Below, piece after piece: positions 1-6,618 of a stretch of DNA of 64,000 nt. Source of the DNA: Lentibacillus sediminis (GTDB lineage Bacteria > Bacillota > Bacilli > Bacillales > Amphibacillaceae); contig NZ_NIXK01000010.1 of the NCBI RefSeq assembly GCF_002763455.1, positions 52,147 to 116,146 on the forward strand, written 5' to 3'. The stretch's first letter is position 1. Each line of letters begins with the position of its first letter. The position numbers and the translations under genes are program-made. The notes beneath the pieces were generated by a model. That model did no database searches and was not told the origin of the DNA. It was given only the letters and a program-made list of their open reading frames with translations.

Positions 1-592
1 TGTGCATATGATTAATTGCTTCTCTTTCATGCTGATAAGCAGTCTCATAATCTCCTGCTACATAGCTGTCAAATGCGCCAATCAACTGATCCACATGCAT
101 TTGAAGGCTTTCAGCGAGAGAACCTGCTTCCAGGCGTTCCCCTGTTGCTGTTTCAAGGAACTGGGCGAAATCCTCTTTATACTGGGACAACTCATCCAAC
201 GCCATCTGTTTCGCTTCTTCGTCTCCCTCAGCAGTTGCATTCACATAGTCAACAAAATAGCCAATGTGATTGCTCCACATTTCATTAAATGACTGACCTG
301 CTTCTTCCCCGTAAACAGAGGAGATCGCTGCTGTCAGGTCTTCCGTGTTCGAATTCAATGCCGCTACAGAAGCGTCAAAGTCCTCCGATCCATCTGCTCC
401 ATTACGCATGGTTTCAATGGCCAAAAATGCGTGTTCACTAAGTAGATGCCCAAGATCCACCCGCAAATCCACCGCCGCGGTTTCCACCGTTGGCTCATGT
501 TCCATTGACTCCGCGCTTACTGCTCCTGCGCCTGCTGAAAAAATCAGCGTCGCACTCAGTGGTGCTGCAACTAATACTCTTTTCCAATTCAT
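1..592 (-). CDS. Secreted helical protein, C-terminus cut by window edge
   Basis: The reverse strand is open from an ATG at 592 to the window edge, giving 197 residues of an unfinished protein. Residues 1-27 form a signal peptide (MNWKRV, then a hydrophobic run ending AVSA). The mature part is acidic and helical, with two related stretches: LLSEHAFLAIETMRNG near residue 50 and LQMHVDQLIGAFDSYVAGDY near residue 165. I recall similar Bacillaceae proteins named copper amine oxidase in databases, but no catalytic motif is visible, so I assign no function. The ribosome site GGGAGTG lies just upstream. It is preceded by a promoter-like motif shared with the sigma-factor operon next door, suggesting that sigma factor controls it. 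Confidence 0.75.
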   Translation of the reverse strand, partial: MNWKRVLVAAPLSATLIFSAGAGAVSAESMEHEPTVETAAVDLRVDLGHLLSEHAFLAIETMRNGADGSEDFDASVAALNSNTEDLTAAISSVYGEEAGQSFNEMWSNHIGYFVDYVNATAEGDEEAKQMALDELSQYKEDFAQFLETATGERLEAGSLAESLQMHVDQLIGAFDSYVAGDYETAYQHEREAINHMH

Positions 593-631
593 TTCCTGAC
601 ACTCCCTTTGTGTTTTTTTGTTTCTACTAGG

Positions 632-660
632 CTAACGGAAGGAGTTTGTAAATGGATCAC
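632..660 (-). promoter_or_regulatory. Putative ECF sigma promoter of the secreted protein gene
   Basis: On the reverse strand GTGATCCA (653-660) is followed after exactly 15 bases by CGTTAG (632-637), about 40 bases before the ATG at 592. The same GTGATCCA-N15-CGT arrangement stands upstream of the sigma-factor gene at 2259-2287. The shared motif and spacing are seen directly; recognition by the neighbouring sigma factor is inferred. Confidence 0.5.
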
Positions 661-740
661 ATTTTATTAAAAAAAAGTAATATTTTTGTCAAAAAGGTGG
701 GTGAGGGTTGATGTGGCGGGGATAAAAAAATTACATAGAA

Positions 741-775
741 AACCCGAAATGCACGCTCATCATGCATTCCGGGTT
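741..775 (-). terminator. Hairpin terminator after the anti-sigma gene
   Basis: Arms AACCCGAAATGCA and TGCATTCCGGGTT pair with one mismatch around a 9-base loop. The T-rich stretch on the reverse strand suits termination after the anti-sigma gene that ends at 792. Confidence 0.6.
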
Positions 776-791
776 CTCAAATTCCAACTCC

Positions 792-1619
792 CTACAAGGG
801 CGCACTTAATAAAATATCGCCCTGCGGCACTTCACTGTGCGCGTTTGGCTCCCTGGTGATTGCCAAGGTGTCAAATTGATGCTCGCCTTCGTACTCCATC
901 AGATAGGACACTGCGCCCACTCCTTGCTCATTGGTCACAAAGGTTCCTGCCCTGAATGGTGTTCCGTCTTCCAGCACCCAGACCTGATACGTCTCCTCAC
1001 CTTCAAGTGGCGGTAAATCACTTGCCTGCACAACCAGATTCGTATTTTCACTTTGTTCGATCATGGTCGCTGTTGCTTGGGCATCCACCCCTTCAGACGG
1101 CTGCAGTTCATGGATTTGCTGTACAATATCCAGTGTCGGCTGCTCTGTTTCTTCAGGTGTCTCTTCCGGCGGCGTCTCTTCTGGCGGTGTTTCTTGCGGT
1201 GGCGCCGGTTCCGTGGTTTCGTTATTTGACATATAGATTAACGCTGCACCATTTCCCGCCAGAGAAAGGGTGAGCACTGCTGCCATTAATGGTTTATACC
1301 AGCTCATCTTTTTGCGCTTCGGCTCTGGTTGCTGACTTTCTTTCCCCAGTGTGATCGTGTTGTCACTTGGTTCAGGATTGTCTTTTGCATCCGATGCTCC
1401 GGCCGTCCCTGTAATATTGGAAAGAACACGCTCTTTCATACCTTCAGGCGGGGCCACAGGTTCACTGCTGAACGGAAGATCTTCTGTCAGTTCTTCCAGT
1501 TCTCGAAGCTCTTCCCGGCAGTCTGCGCATTCTGTCAAATGTTCTTCAAACGCTTTTCTCTCTTCCTCTGACAACTGACCGTTAAAATAATCAAGCAGCA
1601 AATCGTGTTTAGACATCAT
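792..1619 (-). CDS. RskA-like anti-sigma factor with zinc-binding N-terminus
   Basis: This 275-residue membrane protein probably holds the sigma factor encoded just upstream inactive. Its N-terminus carries the anti-sigma zinc motif HxxxCxxC (H27, C31, C34). A Lys/Arg-flanked hydrophobic segment near residues 107-130 is the single membrane span. A Pro/Glu/Thr spacer of repeated PPEET units follows, then an extracytoplasmic C-terminal domain of the RskA type (motif TYQVWVLEDGTPFRAGTF). The start overlaps the sigma gene's end by 11 bases, so the two are translationally coupled. Two adjacent ATG codons are possible starts, at 1619 and 1616. In RskA-type systems the signal is usually transmitted by regulated proteolysis of the anti-sigma; nothing here identifies the signal. 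Confidence 0.85.
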   Translation of the reverse strand: MMSKHDLLLDYFNGQLSEEERKAFEEHLTECADCREELRELEELTEDLPFSSEPVAPPEGMKERVLSNITGTAGASDAKDNPEPSDNTITLGKESQQPEPKRKKMSWYKPLMAAVLTLSLAGNGAALIYMSNNETTEPAPPQETPPEETPPEETPEETEQPTLDIVQQIHELQPSEGVDAQATATMIEQSENTNLVVQASDLPPLEGEETYQVWVLEDGTPFRAGTFVTNEQGVGAVSYLMEYEGEHQFDTLAITREPNAHSEVPQGDILLSAPL

Positions 1620-2175
1620 CCCGAACCCCCCTTTCTTTCTTTTCCTTCAGTATCCCTTTCAGGTGCTTTAAAGATAAACGCAATCTTCCTTTCACCGTGC
1701 CCAACGGAATATCCTGTTTTTCTGCAATGGATGATTGGGACATCCCTTTAAAGTAAAATAGTTCAATGATTTCCTGCTGTTCCTGGGACAATTCTCCGAC
1801 CGCCATGCGAACCTCTTCCCCGCGTTCTTTCCATTCCAGTTCCTCTTCAGGCGTAGGTTCTGTCTCGTTCAGTGAATCGCGCTCCTCCAGCTCATAAGGT
1901 GTATCTTTCTTTTTCCGCAATAAATCAATACACGTATTGCGTGTCACCGTCAGCAGCCATGAGGAGAACTTCCCCTTCCCTTCATCAAAATTCCTCTGTT
2001 TTGACCATATTTTCGTAAAAACATCCTGCACCGCTTCCTCGGCAAGAAATTTATTGTTGGTCATTTTGAAGGAAAAAGAGAATAACAGTTTCTCATAGCG
2101 ATCATATAGCTGTTCCAAGGCATCTTCGTCCTGGCTCTGGACGCGCTGAAACAGATCGACATCCTTTACTCGCAT
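1609..2175 (-). CDS. ECF-family RNA polymerase sigma factor
   Basis: This is a 188-residue extracytoplasmic-function sigma factor. Region 2 spans about residues 15-90 (LYDRYEKLLFSFSFKMTNN ... WLLTVTRNTCIDLLRKKK), and region 4 about residues 125-180, with a helix-turn-helix at SIAEKQDIPLGTVKGRLR. The ATG at 2175 is preceded by AGAAGGAGA at good spacing. The partner anti-sigma gene overlaps its end, the usual sign of a sigma/anti-sigma pair. A promoter-like motif upstream (2259-2287), repeated before the secreted-protein gene at 592, suggests autoregulation. The pairing with an RskA-type partner resembles the SigK/RskA group, but I cannot name an orthologue. Confidence 0.92.
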   Translation of the reverse strand: MRVKDVDLFQRVQSQDEDALEQLYDRYEKLLFSFSFKMTNNKFLAEEAVQDVFTKIWSKQRNFDEGKGKFSSWLLTVTRNTCIDLLRKKKDTPYELEERDSLNETEPTPEEELEWKERGEEVRMAVGELSQEQQEIIELFYFKGMSQSSIAEKQDIPLGTVKGRLRLSLKHLKGILKEKKERGVRDDV

Positions 2176-2258
2176 AATATTCTCCTTCTATATATAATAT
2201 TTCCTATAGCATACCATAGTCCGAATACAGAAAGGAATTTAGGATAACTGATAAAAAG

Positions 2259-2287
2259 AATACGTAAAAAAATGGAATTTGGATCAC
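2259..2287 (-). promoter_or_regulatory. Putative autoregulated ECF promoter of the sigma operon
   Basis: On the reverse strand GTGATCCA (2280-2287), a 15-base spacer and CGTATT (2259-2264) match the motif and spacing at 632-660. The site is about 85 bases upstream of the sigma-factor ATG. Confidence 0.5.
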
Positions 2288-2298
2288 TCTCTTGTGAT

Positions 2299-2323
2299 GT
2301 TTAGGCTCAGTGAATTCGGGAAT
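2299..2323 (+). promoter_or_regulatory. Sigma-B-like promoter of the YfhE-like gene
   Basis: GTTTAG (2299-2304) and GGGAAT (2318-2323) are 13 bases apart, close to the Bacillus sigma-B pattern GTTTAA-N12-15-GGGTAT. The predicted transcript starts about 35 bases before the small gene at 2367. Confidence 0.5.
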
Positions 2324-2366
2324 ACACATTATATAGTAATTCATCTAAAGAAAGGATCGTTCTACA

Positions 2367-2525
2367 ATGGCAAAAGTACAATATCAGCCAACAAAAAATA
2401 AACAGCTGACCGACGCACAGGAAGTCCGTTACGCCAAAGTTTTCAAACAGGCCGACATCGCGGGGGGCTACCGCAAACCACGTGTCCGAGCGGCGAAAGA
2501 GAATAATCCTGAGTTGATTAATTAA
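2367..2525 (+). CDS. YfhE-like small protein, 52 residues
   Basis: A short gene with an ATG at 2367 and a good ribosome site (AAAGAAAGGA) 8 bases upstream. The basic 52-residue product contains LTDAQEVRYAKVFKQADIAG and GGYRKPR, matching my recollection of the small Bacillaceae YfhE family (pattern TxxQEVxYAxxFKxADxAGGxRKP). It has no membrane span or signal peptide, and the family has no established function that I know of. A sigma-B-like promoter precedes it and a hairpin terminator follows, so it is a single-gene unit, probably stress-induced. It runs divergently from the ECF sigma operon. Confidence 0.8.
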   Translation: MAKVQYQPTKNKQLTDAQEVRYAKVFKQADIAGGYRKPRVRAAKENNPELIN

Positions 2526-2540
2526 ATAGGAAATTCGACT

Positions 2541-2569
2541 GCACCTTGTCGCTGACAGGGTGCTTTTTT
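2541..2569 (+). terminator. Terminator of the YfhE-like gene
   Basis: GCACCTTGTC pairs with GACAGGGTGC around a 3-base loop, with one G-T wobble, and is followed by TTTTTT. Confidence 0.85.
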
Positions 2570-2727
2570 GTGGATGTTTTTACTAGGAAAGTAAACTTCT
2601 ATATAATTAGAGAAAGGGCAATACTGATGAAGCCATAGCTTTTCTCAGCGATCTAGCGTTGGATGTGACGGAGCATGGGTGATGGCTATTGGACATTTCT
2701 AAAGCTTTTTCCATGAGTTTGTCCGAT

Positions 2728-2945
2728 AGAAGTGGTCTATTGATCTTTTCAGACGTCCCGTAGCCTTCTTTTGATCTTGAGAACCGGTCTATCAATCTTT
2801 TCTGGCATCCAGCAGCTTTCTTTTGACCTTGAGAACCGTTCTATCAATCTTTTCAGATGTCCAGCAGCTCCCTTTTGATCTTGAGAACCGCACTATTCGT
2901 CTTTTCTGGCATCCAGTAGCCTTCTTTTGATCTTGAGAACGCTCG
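2728..2945. repeat. Tandem repeat, exact 52-bp period, about 4 copies
   Basis: The phrase CTTGAGAACCG begins at 2776, 2828 and 2880 and recurs slightly altered at 2932: steps of exactly 52 bases. Each unit contains TCTATCAATCTTTTC and CATCCAGCAG variants. A partial unit starts near 2728. The array fills most of the gene-free stretch 2570-3092; the rest of that stretch shows nothing recognisable. Confidence 0.85.
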
Positions 2946-3092
2946 CCCAGACCATCCTGCGCTCCCCATGCAGGTTTATTCCCTGATAAACTTGCTCACA
3001 CGGCACGCTCAGCCCAGCACACGAAAAAAGATGAAACTTTTTCTCATGGGCGCCGTACATATTACTATACTTATTTATTGGAGGGTTTTATT

Positions 3093-3515
3093 TTGATTAA
3101 ACGAACAGGCGAAATTGTATTAGTTATTATTGGCATGTTAATTTATGCATTTTTTGCTTTGATTGGCGGGGCTTTGATATGGCTTGGCAACAATTCGCAA
3201 ATAGTGGAGGACCTCCCGCCGGACGCACAGAGTCCTGAACTGTCACAGGAACAGTTGATGACGATGATTGAAACGGCAGGGGCAGGCGGAATGATGATAC
3301 TGATCTCTGCACTGGTCGCAATTGTGGCAGGCATTTTGGCCCTGGTATTTATGAAAGGTAATAAAAAACCGAAAGCTGCCGGAATTATCCTGATCGTTGT
3401 TTCCATCATCGGGGTGTTTACTATGGTCATTGCAGGCATGTTCTCCGGTCTCTTTTATCTCATCGCAGGAATTATGCTTCTAGTGCGCAAACCTAAAACA
3501 CCACTGACTGAATAA
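3093..3515 (+). CDS. DUF4064-type membrane protein
   Basis: This 140-residue protein has about four hydrophobic spans: residues 6-30, then after an acidic extracytoplasmic loop around residues 75-95, 105-120 and 122-135. The overall pattern (MIKRTGEI start, long acidic loop after the first span, LxYLIAGIMLLVRK end) fits the DUF4064 family of small Firmicute membrane proteins of unknown role. I chose the TTG at 3093, since GGAGG at 3080-3084 is eight bases upstream; an in-frame TTG at 3078 would overlap that ribosome site. It stands alone between the 52-bp repeats and a second small membrane protein gene. Confidence 0.75.
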   Translation: MIKRTGEIVLVIIGMLIYAFFALIGGALIWLGNNSQIVEDLPPDAQSPELSQEQLMTMIETAGAGGMMILISALVAIVAGILALVFMKGNKKPKAAGIILIVVSIIGVFTMVIAGMFSGLFYLIAGIMLLVRKPKTPLTE

Positions 3516-3600
3516 TACCGGCGGATAATTAGAAAGATCATGCATAACATATTATAATAAAGTAGAAGCTTATTTTCAGCGATATTCTGGAGTGTTGGGC

Positions 3601-3774
3601 GTGAAACGTTATTTAACCGCAATTTTAATTGGTCTGAGCGCAATTATTATTGTCATTGGACTCAGTGTTGACCTATACTGGAGCGGAATTGCCGCATGGG
3701 GCCTGGCACTCATCTGCCTGATTATGGCCACCTATTTTTCCAAGTATATCCCCAATGATAAAAAAAAGAAATAA
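3601..3774 (+). CDS. Small two-span membrane protein, 57 residues
   Basis: The product is almost entirely two hydrophobic helices (residues 5-25 and 31-48) with a lysine-rich tail (NDKKKK). I do not recognise a family. The GTG at 3601 is preferred because the ribosome site (TCTGGAG, ending 3591) is nine bases away; GTG 3592 and TTG 3595 are in frame but too close to it. A strong bidirectional terminator follows at once, which supports a real gene. Confidence 0.55.
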   Translation: MKRYLTAILIGLSAIIIVIGLSVDLYWSGIAAWGLALICLIMATYFSKYIPNDKKKK

Positions 3775-3776
3775 TG

Positions 3777-3808
3777 AAAGAGGCTGCCGAGCAGGCAGCC
3801 TCTTTCTT
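3777..3808. terminator. Bidirectional terminator
   Basis: AAAGAGGCTGCC and GGCAGCCTCTTT form a perfect 12-bp stem with a 5-base loop. It lies between convergent genes ending at 3774 and 3812 and can serve both. Confidence 0.9.
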
Positions 3809-3811
3809 ATA

Positions 3812-4090
3812 TTACTCAAATAATTGATGTTTTTCCTTTAGGGAATCCGGTGCCGCCTTGACCATTTGCTGGAGCAGGAACGTCACGACAGCTATGTCAT
3901 CAAGAATCCCGAACATCAGCAAAAAATCAGGGATCACATCGAATGGGAATAAAACATATCCAAGCAAAAGAGCAGCAAACAATCCTTTCTTTCCCTTTGT
4001 CACTTCGTGGGACAGAAAAAAATCCTTCGCAAACGGAATCGATTTTCGAAAGGTAAACAAAAAACGCATCCGTCTAAAAAAGCGGTACAT
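3812..4090 (-). CDS. DUF1232 (YkvA-like) protein
   Basis: This 92-residue protein contains the DUF1232 core at about residues 38-80: a hydrophobic hairpin with GYVLFPFDVIPDFLLMFGILDD. The PxDxIPD motif followed by GxLDD is diagnostic of this family, whose members associate with membranes but have no known activity. The N-terminus is strongly basic. It is a single gene, convergent with the small membrane gene to its left and sharing the terminator at 3777-3808. Confidence 0.88.
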   Translation of the reverse strand: MYRFFRRMRFLFTFRKSIPFAKDFFLSHEVTKGKKGLFAALLLGYVLFPFDVIPDFLLMFGILDDIAVVTFLLQQMVKAAPDSLKEKHQLFE

Positions 4091-4203
4091 GGAATCACCT
4101 TCCTTGTTCTGTTATACCTCGTTTTAGCTGTGTGGAAACCTGGGCCTTAGTTGTGCTGATTTGCCACGCAGTGAATCCACCCGTCATTATACCATAAAAC
4201 GAC

Positions 4204-4923
4204 TCATGGATTTTTTACTCTCCTGGCAAAATCGACAAAGCGGAACTTGTCCGGCCGGTGCCGGGATTCCGTGTATTGAAACAAAGTTGTATCCTCCAGG
4301 TAGACATGACTGCGGATCACCACAATATTACTGAACCCGCTCAAATCCAGAAGCCGTCGATCTTCCGCAGTAGGCTCCTCCACCACTATTTCCTTTTGGG
4401 CAAAGGCAATCGGCAGTTCCAGTTTATTTTCAATATAATTGTAAATCGAATCCGCGCATGTTTCCTCAGAGAGCAGGGGAACATGCTCCTCGATGAAATA
4501 ATCTTTATCAAGGATGATCTTCTCCCCGGAAATTTCCCGGACCCGTGTCACTCCCCACACCGCATCCGCTGGCTTCGTCCCCAGTGCGTTATGCACACTG
4601 TCATCACGTTCAATAAACCCTAGCGAATCGACAATGGTTTTGCTATCGAGTCCGAGGTTCTGTGACAACTCCTTAAAGCTTACAATGCCGGAAACCGGAA
4701 AAGAAAATTTATCGACATCAATCACAATCGATCCTTTCCCGCGGATTTTTTGTATATAACCATTCTGCGACAGCAAATTCAGCGCTTTGCGGATCGTTTC
4801 CCGTGATGTGTCATAGGTTGTGGATAGTTCATTCTCCGATGGCAGCTTGTACCCTGCCGCCCACACCTTTGCTTCTATCTCCTTTGCCAGCTTTTCATAA
4901 ATTGTCAAATATTTTTTCTGCAT
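4204..4923 (-). CDS. treR: Trehalose operon repressor, GntR family
   Basis: A 239-residue regulator with an N-terminal GntR winged helix (residues 5-70; SENELSTTYDTSRETIRKAL as recognition region) and a UTRA effector domain (residues 90-235). In Bacillus subtilis TreR represses the trehalose genes and is released by trehalose-6-phosphate. It is the last gene of treP-treA-treR, 12 bases after treA, the same gene order as in B. subtilis. Two palindromes of the TreR-box type lie in the treP promoter. The context makes TreR much more likely than another GntR/UTRA regulator. Confidence 0.93.
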   Translation of the reverse strand: MQKKYLTIYEKLAKEIEAKVWAAGYKLPSENELSTTYDTSRETIRKALNLLSQNGYIQKIRGKGSIVIDVDKFSFPVSGIVSFKELSQNLGLDSKTIVDSLGFIERDDSVHNALGTKPADAVWGVTRVREISGEKIILDKDYFIEEHVPLLSEETCADSIYNYIENKLELPIAFAQKEIVVEEPTAEDRRLLDLSGFSNIVVIRSHVYLEDTTLFQYTESRHRPDKFRFVDFARRVKNP

Positions 4924-4935
4924 GCTGATCCCTCA

Positions 4936-6597
4936 TCACTTCACATGATACACGACAGACTCATATGGCCGGAGCGAAATTTTCTCATCGGCGATTGGAG
5001 CAGCACCCTGGTAATTAGACAGCAGCAATTCTGCGTCTTCCAGCCCGTCAACAGGAAGCTCTGCCGCTGTTTCCTCACCGTAAAAATTACTCACAACCAC
5101 AATCTTCTCCTTCTGCCAGTTGCGCGTAAAGGCAAAGACACGCTTGTCCTCTGCCAAAAGCAGCTGATAGTCTCCATAGGTAATGATATCATATTGCTTG
5201 CGCAGTTCAATCAGCTTTTGGTAATGGTAAAAAATCGAATCTGTATCATCGAGAGCGTTCTCCGCATTAACTTCACGGAAATTATCAGCCGCACGAATCC
5301 ACGGCTCCCCCTTGGTGAACCCTGCATGCTTCTCGTCCGACCACTGCATCGGTGTTCTTGCATTGTCACGGGATTTTTGATCAAGGATGGACAAAATCTC
5401 CTGTTCTGTTTTCCCCTGCTCCCTGAGCATCTTATAGGCATTCAGAGACTCGACATCGCGGTATTGTTCAATAGATGTGAATCTCGGATTCGTCATGCCG
5501 ATCTCTTCCCCCTGATAAATATAAGAGGTGCCCTGCATCATATGCAAAGTGGTCGCCAGCATTTTCGCAGATGTACGTGGGTGCTCGGTGTCATCGCCAA
5601 ACCGGGAAAGTGCGCGCGGCTGATCGTGATTGCACCAGAACAGCGCATTCCAGCCGCCACCCTTATGCATCCCTTTCTGCCAGTCAGAAAGGATCCGCTT
5701 CAGCTCGAGAAAATCAAACGGAGCCTTCGTCCATTTCTTGCCATTCGGATAATCCACTTTCAGATGATGGAACTGGAACGTCATATCCAGCTCCTCCCGC
5801 TCCGGTTTCGTATATAAAATACAGCTGTCAATGGAGGTAGAGGACATCTCCCCAACCGTCATTAACTGATGCGGTTCAAGCACAGCCTGATTCATTTCAT
5901 GGAAAAATTCATGAACCCGCGGCCCGTCCGTGTAAAATTTCCTGCCATCACCGGTCGTGTCATTCGGGAAATCCTGATCTTTGGAAATCAGGTTAATTAC
6001 ATCGAGCCGGAAACCGTCAATGCCTTTTTCCGCCCAGAAGCGCATCATTTCATACAATTTTTCACGAACCTCAGGATTTTCCCAATTCAAATCAGCTTGG
6101 GTGCGGTCAAACAAATGCAAATAATACTGCCCGCTCGCCTCGTCATACTCCCAGGCGGATCCGCCGAATTTTGACTGCCAGTTATTCGGCTCTTTTCCAT
6201 CCACGGGATCTTTCCAAATATAGAATTCACGATACGGATTATCCGCTGACGAAATCGCCTGGCGGAACCATTCGTGATCCGTGGATGTGTGGTTAATTAC
6301 CAGATCCATGATCAGTTTCATGCCGCGCTTATGGGTTTCCTCCAGCAGCTGCTCAAAATCCTCCATGGTTCCATAGGATGGATCAATCGCATAATAATCG
6401 CTGATATCATAGCCATTATCATTCTGCGGAGACTGATAAACGGGTGTCAGCCACAGGACATCGACACCTAATTTTTGCAGATAATCCAAGCGCTTGATGA
6501 CACCCTGGAGATCGCCTGTGCCGTCTCCAGTCGTGTCCTGAAAGCTTTTCGGATAAATCTGATACACCGTCGCTCTCTTCCACCATGCTTCATTCAT
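4936..6597 (-). CDS. treA: Trehalose-6-phosphate hydrolase (GH13)
   Basis: This cytoplasmic 553-residue enzyme hydrolyses trehalose-6-phosphate, delivered by the PTS permease, to glucose and glucose-6-phosphate. All GH13 landmarks are present: DLVINHTSTDHEWF near residue 100, the nucleophile Asp in GFRLDVINL near 200, the acid Glu in TVGEMSSTS near 255, and the transition-state Asp in WCNHDQPR near 325. Its length matches the family (about 555). The ATG at 6597 lies 10 bases from GGAGG; an upstream in-frame TTG at 6606 touches that site and is less likely. The neighbours treP and treR settle specificity over oligo-1,6-glucosidase. Confidence 0.94.
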   Translation of the reverse strand: MNEAWWKRATVYQIYPKSFQDTTGDGTGDLQGVIKRLDYLQKLGVDVLWLTPVYQSPQNDNGYDISDYYAIDPSYGTMEDFEQLLEETHKRGMKLIMDLVINHTSTDHEWFRQAISSADNPYREFYIWKDPVDGKEPNNWQSKFGGSAWEYDEASGQYYLHLFDRTQADLNWENPEVREKLYEMMRFWAEKGIDGFRLDVINLISKDQDFPNDTTGDGRKFYTDGPRVHEFFHEMNQAVLEPHQLMTVGEMSSTSIDSCILYTKPEREELDMTFQFHHLKVDYPNGKKWTKAPFDFLELKRILSDWQKGMHKGGGWNALFWCNHDQPRALSRFGDDTEHPRTSAKMLATTLHMMQGTSYIYQGEEIGMTNPRFTSIEQYRDVESLNAYKMLREQGKTEQEILSILDQKSRDNARTPMQWSDEKHAGFTKGEPWIRAADNFREVNAENALDDTDSIFYHYQKLIELRKQYDIITYGDYQLLLAEDKRVFAFTRNWQKEKIVVVSNFYGEETAAELPVDGLEDAELLLSNYQGAAPIADEKISLRPYESVVYHVK

Positions 6598-6618
6598 TGC
6601 ACTCAATCCTCCAGTTGA

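Noticed and set aside
4945..5817. 290-codon frame antisense to treA
   Set aside because: Shadow of the trehalose-6-phosphate hydrolase gene, with no ribosome site or family match.
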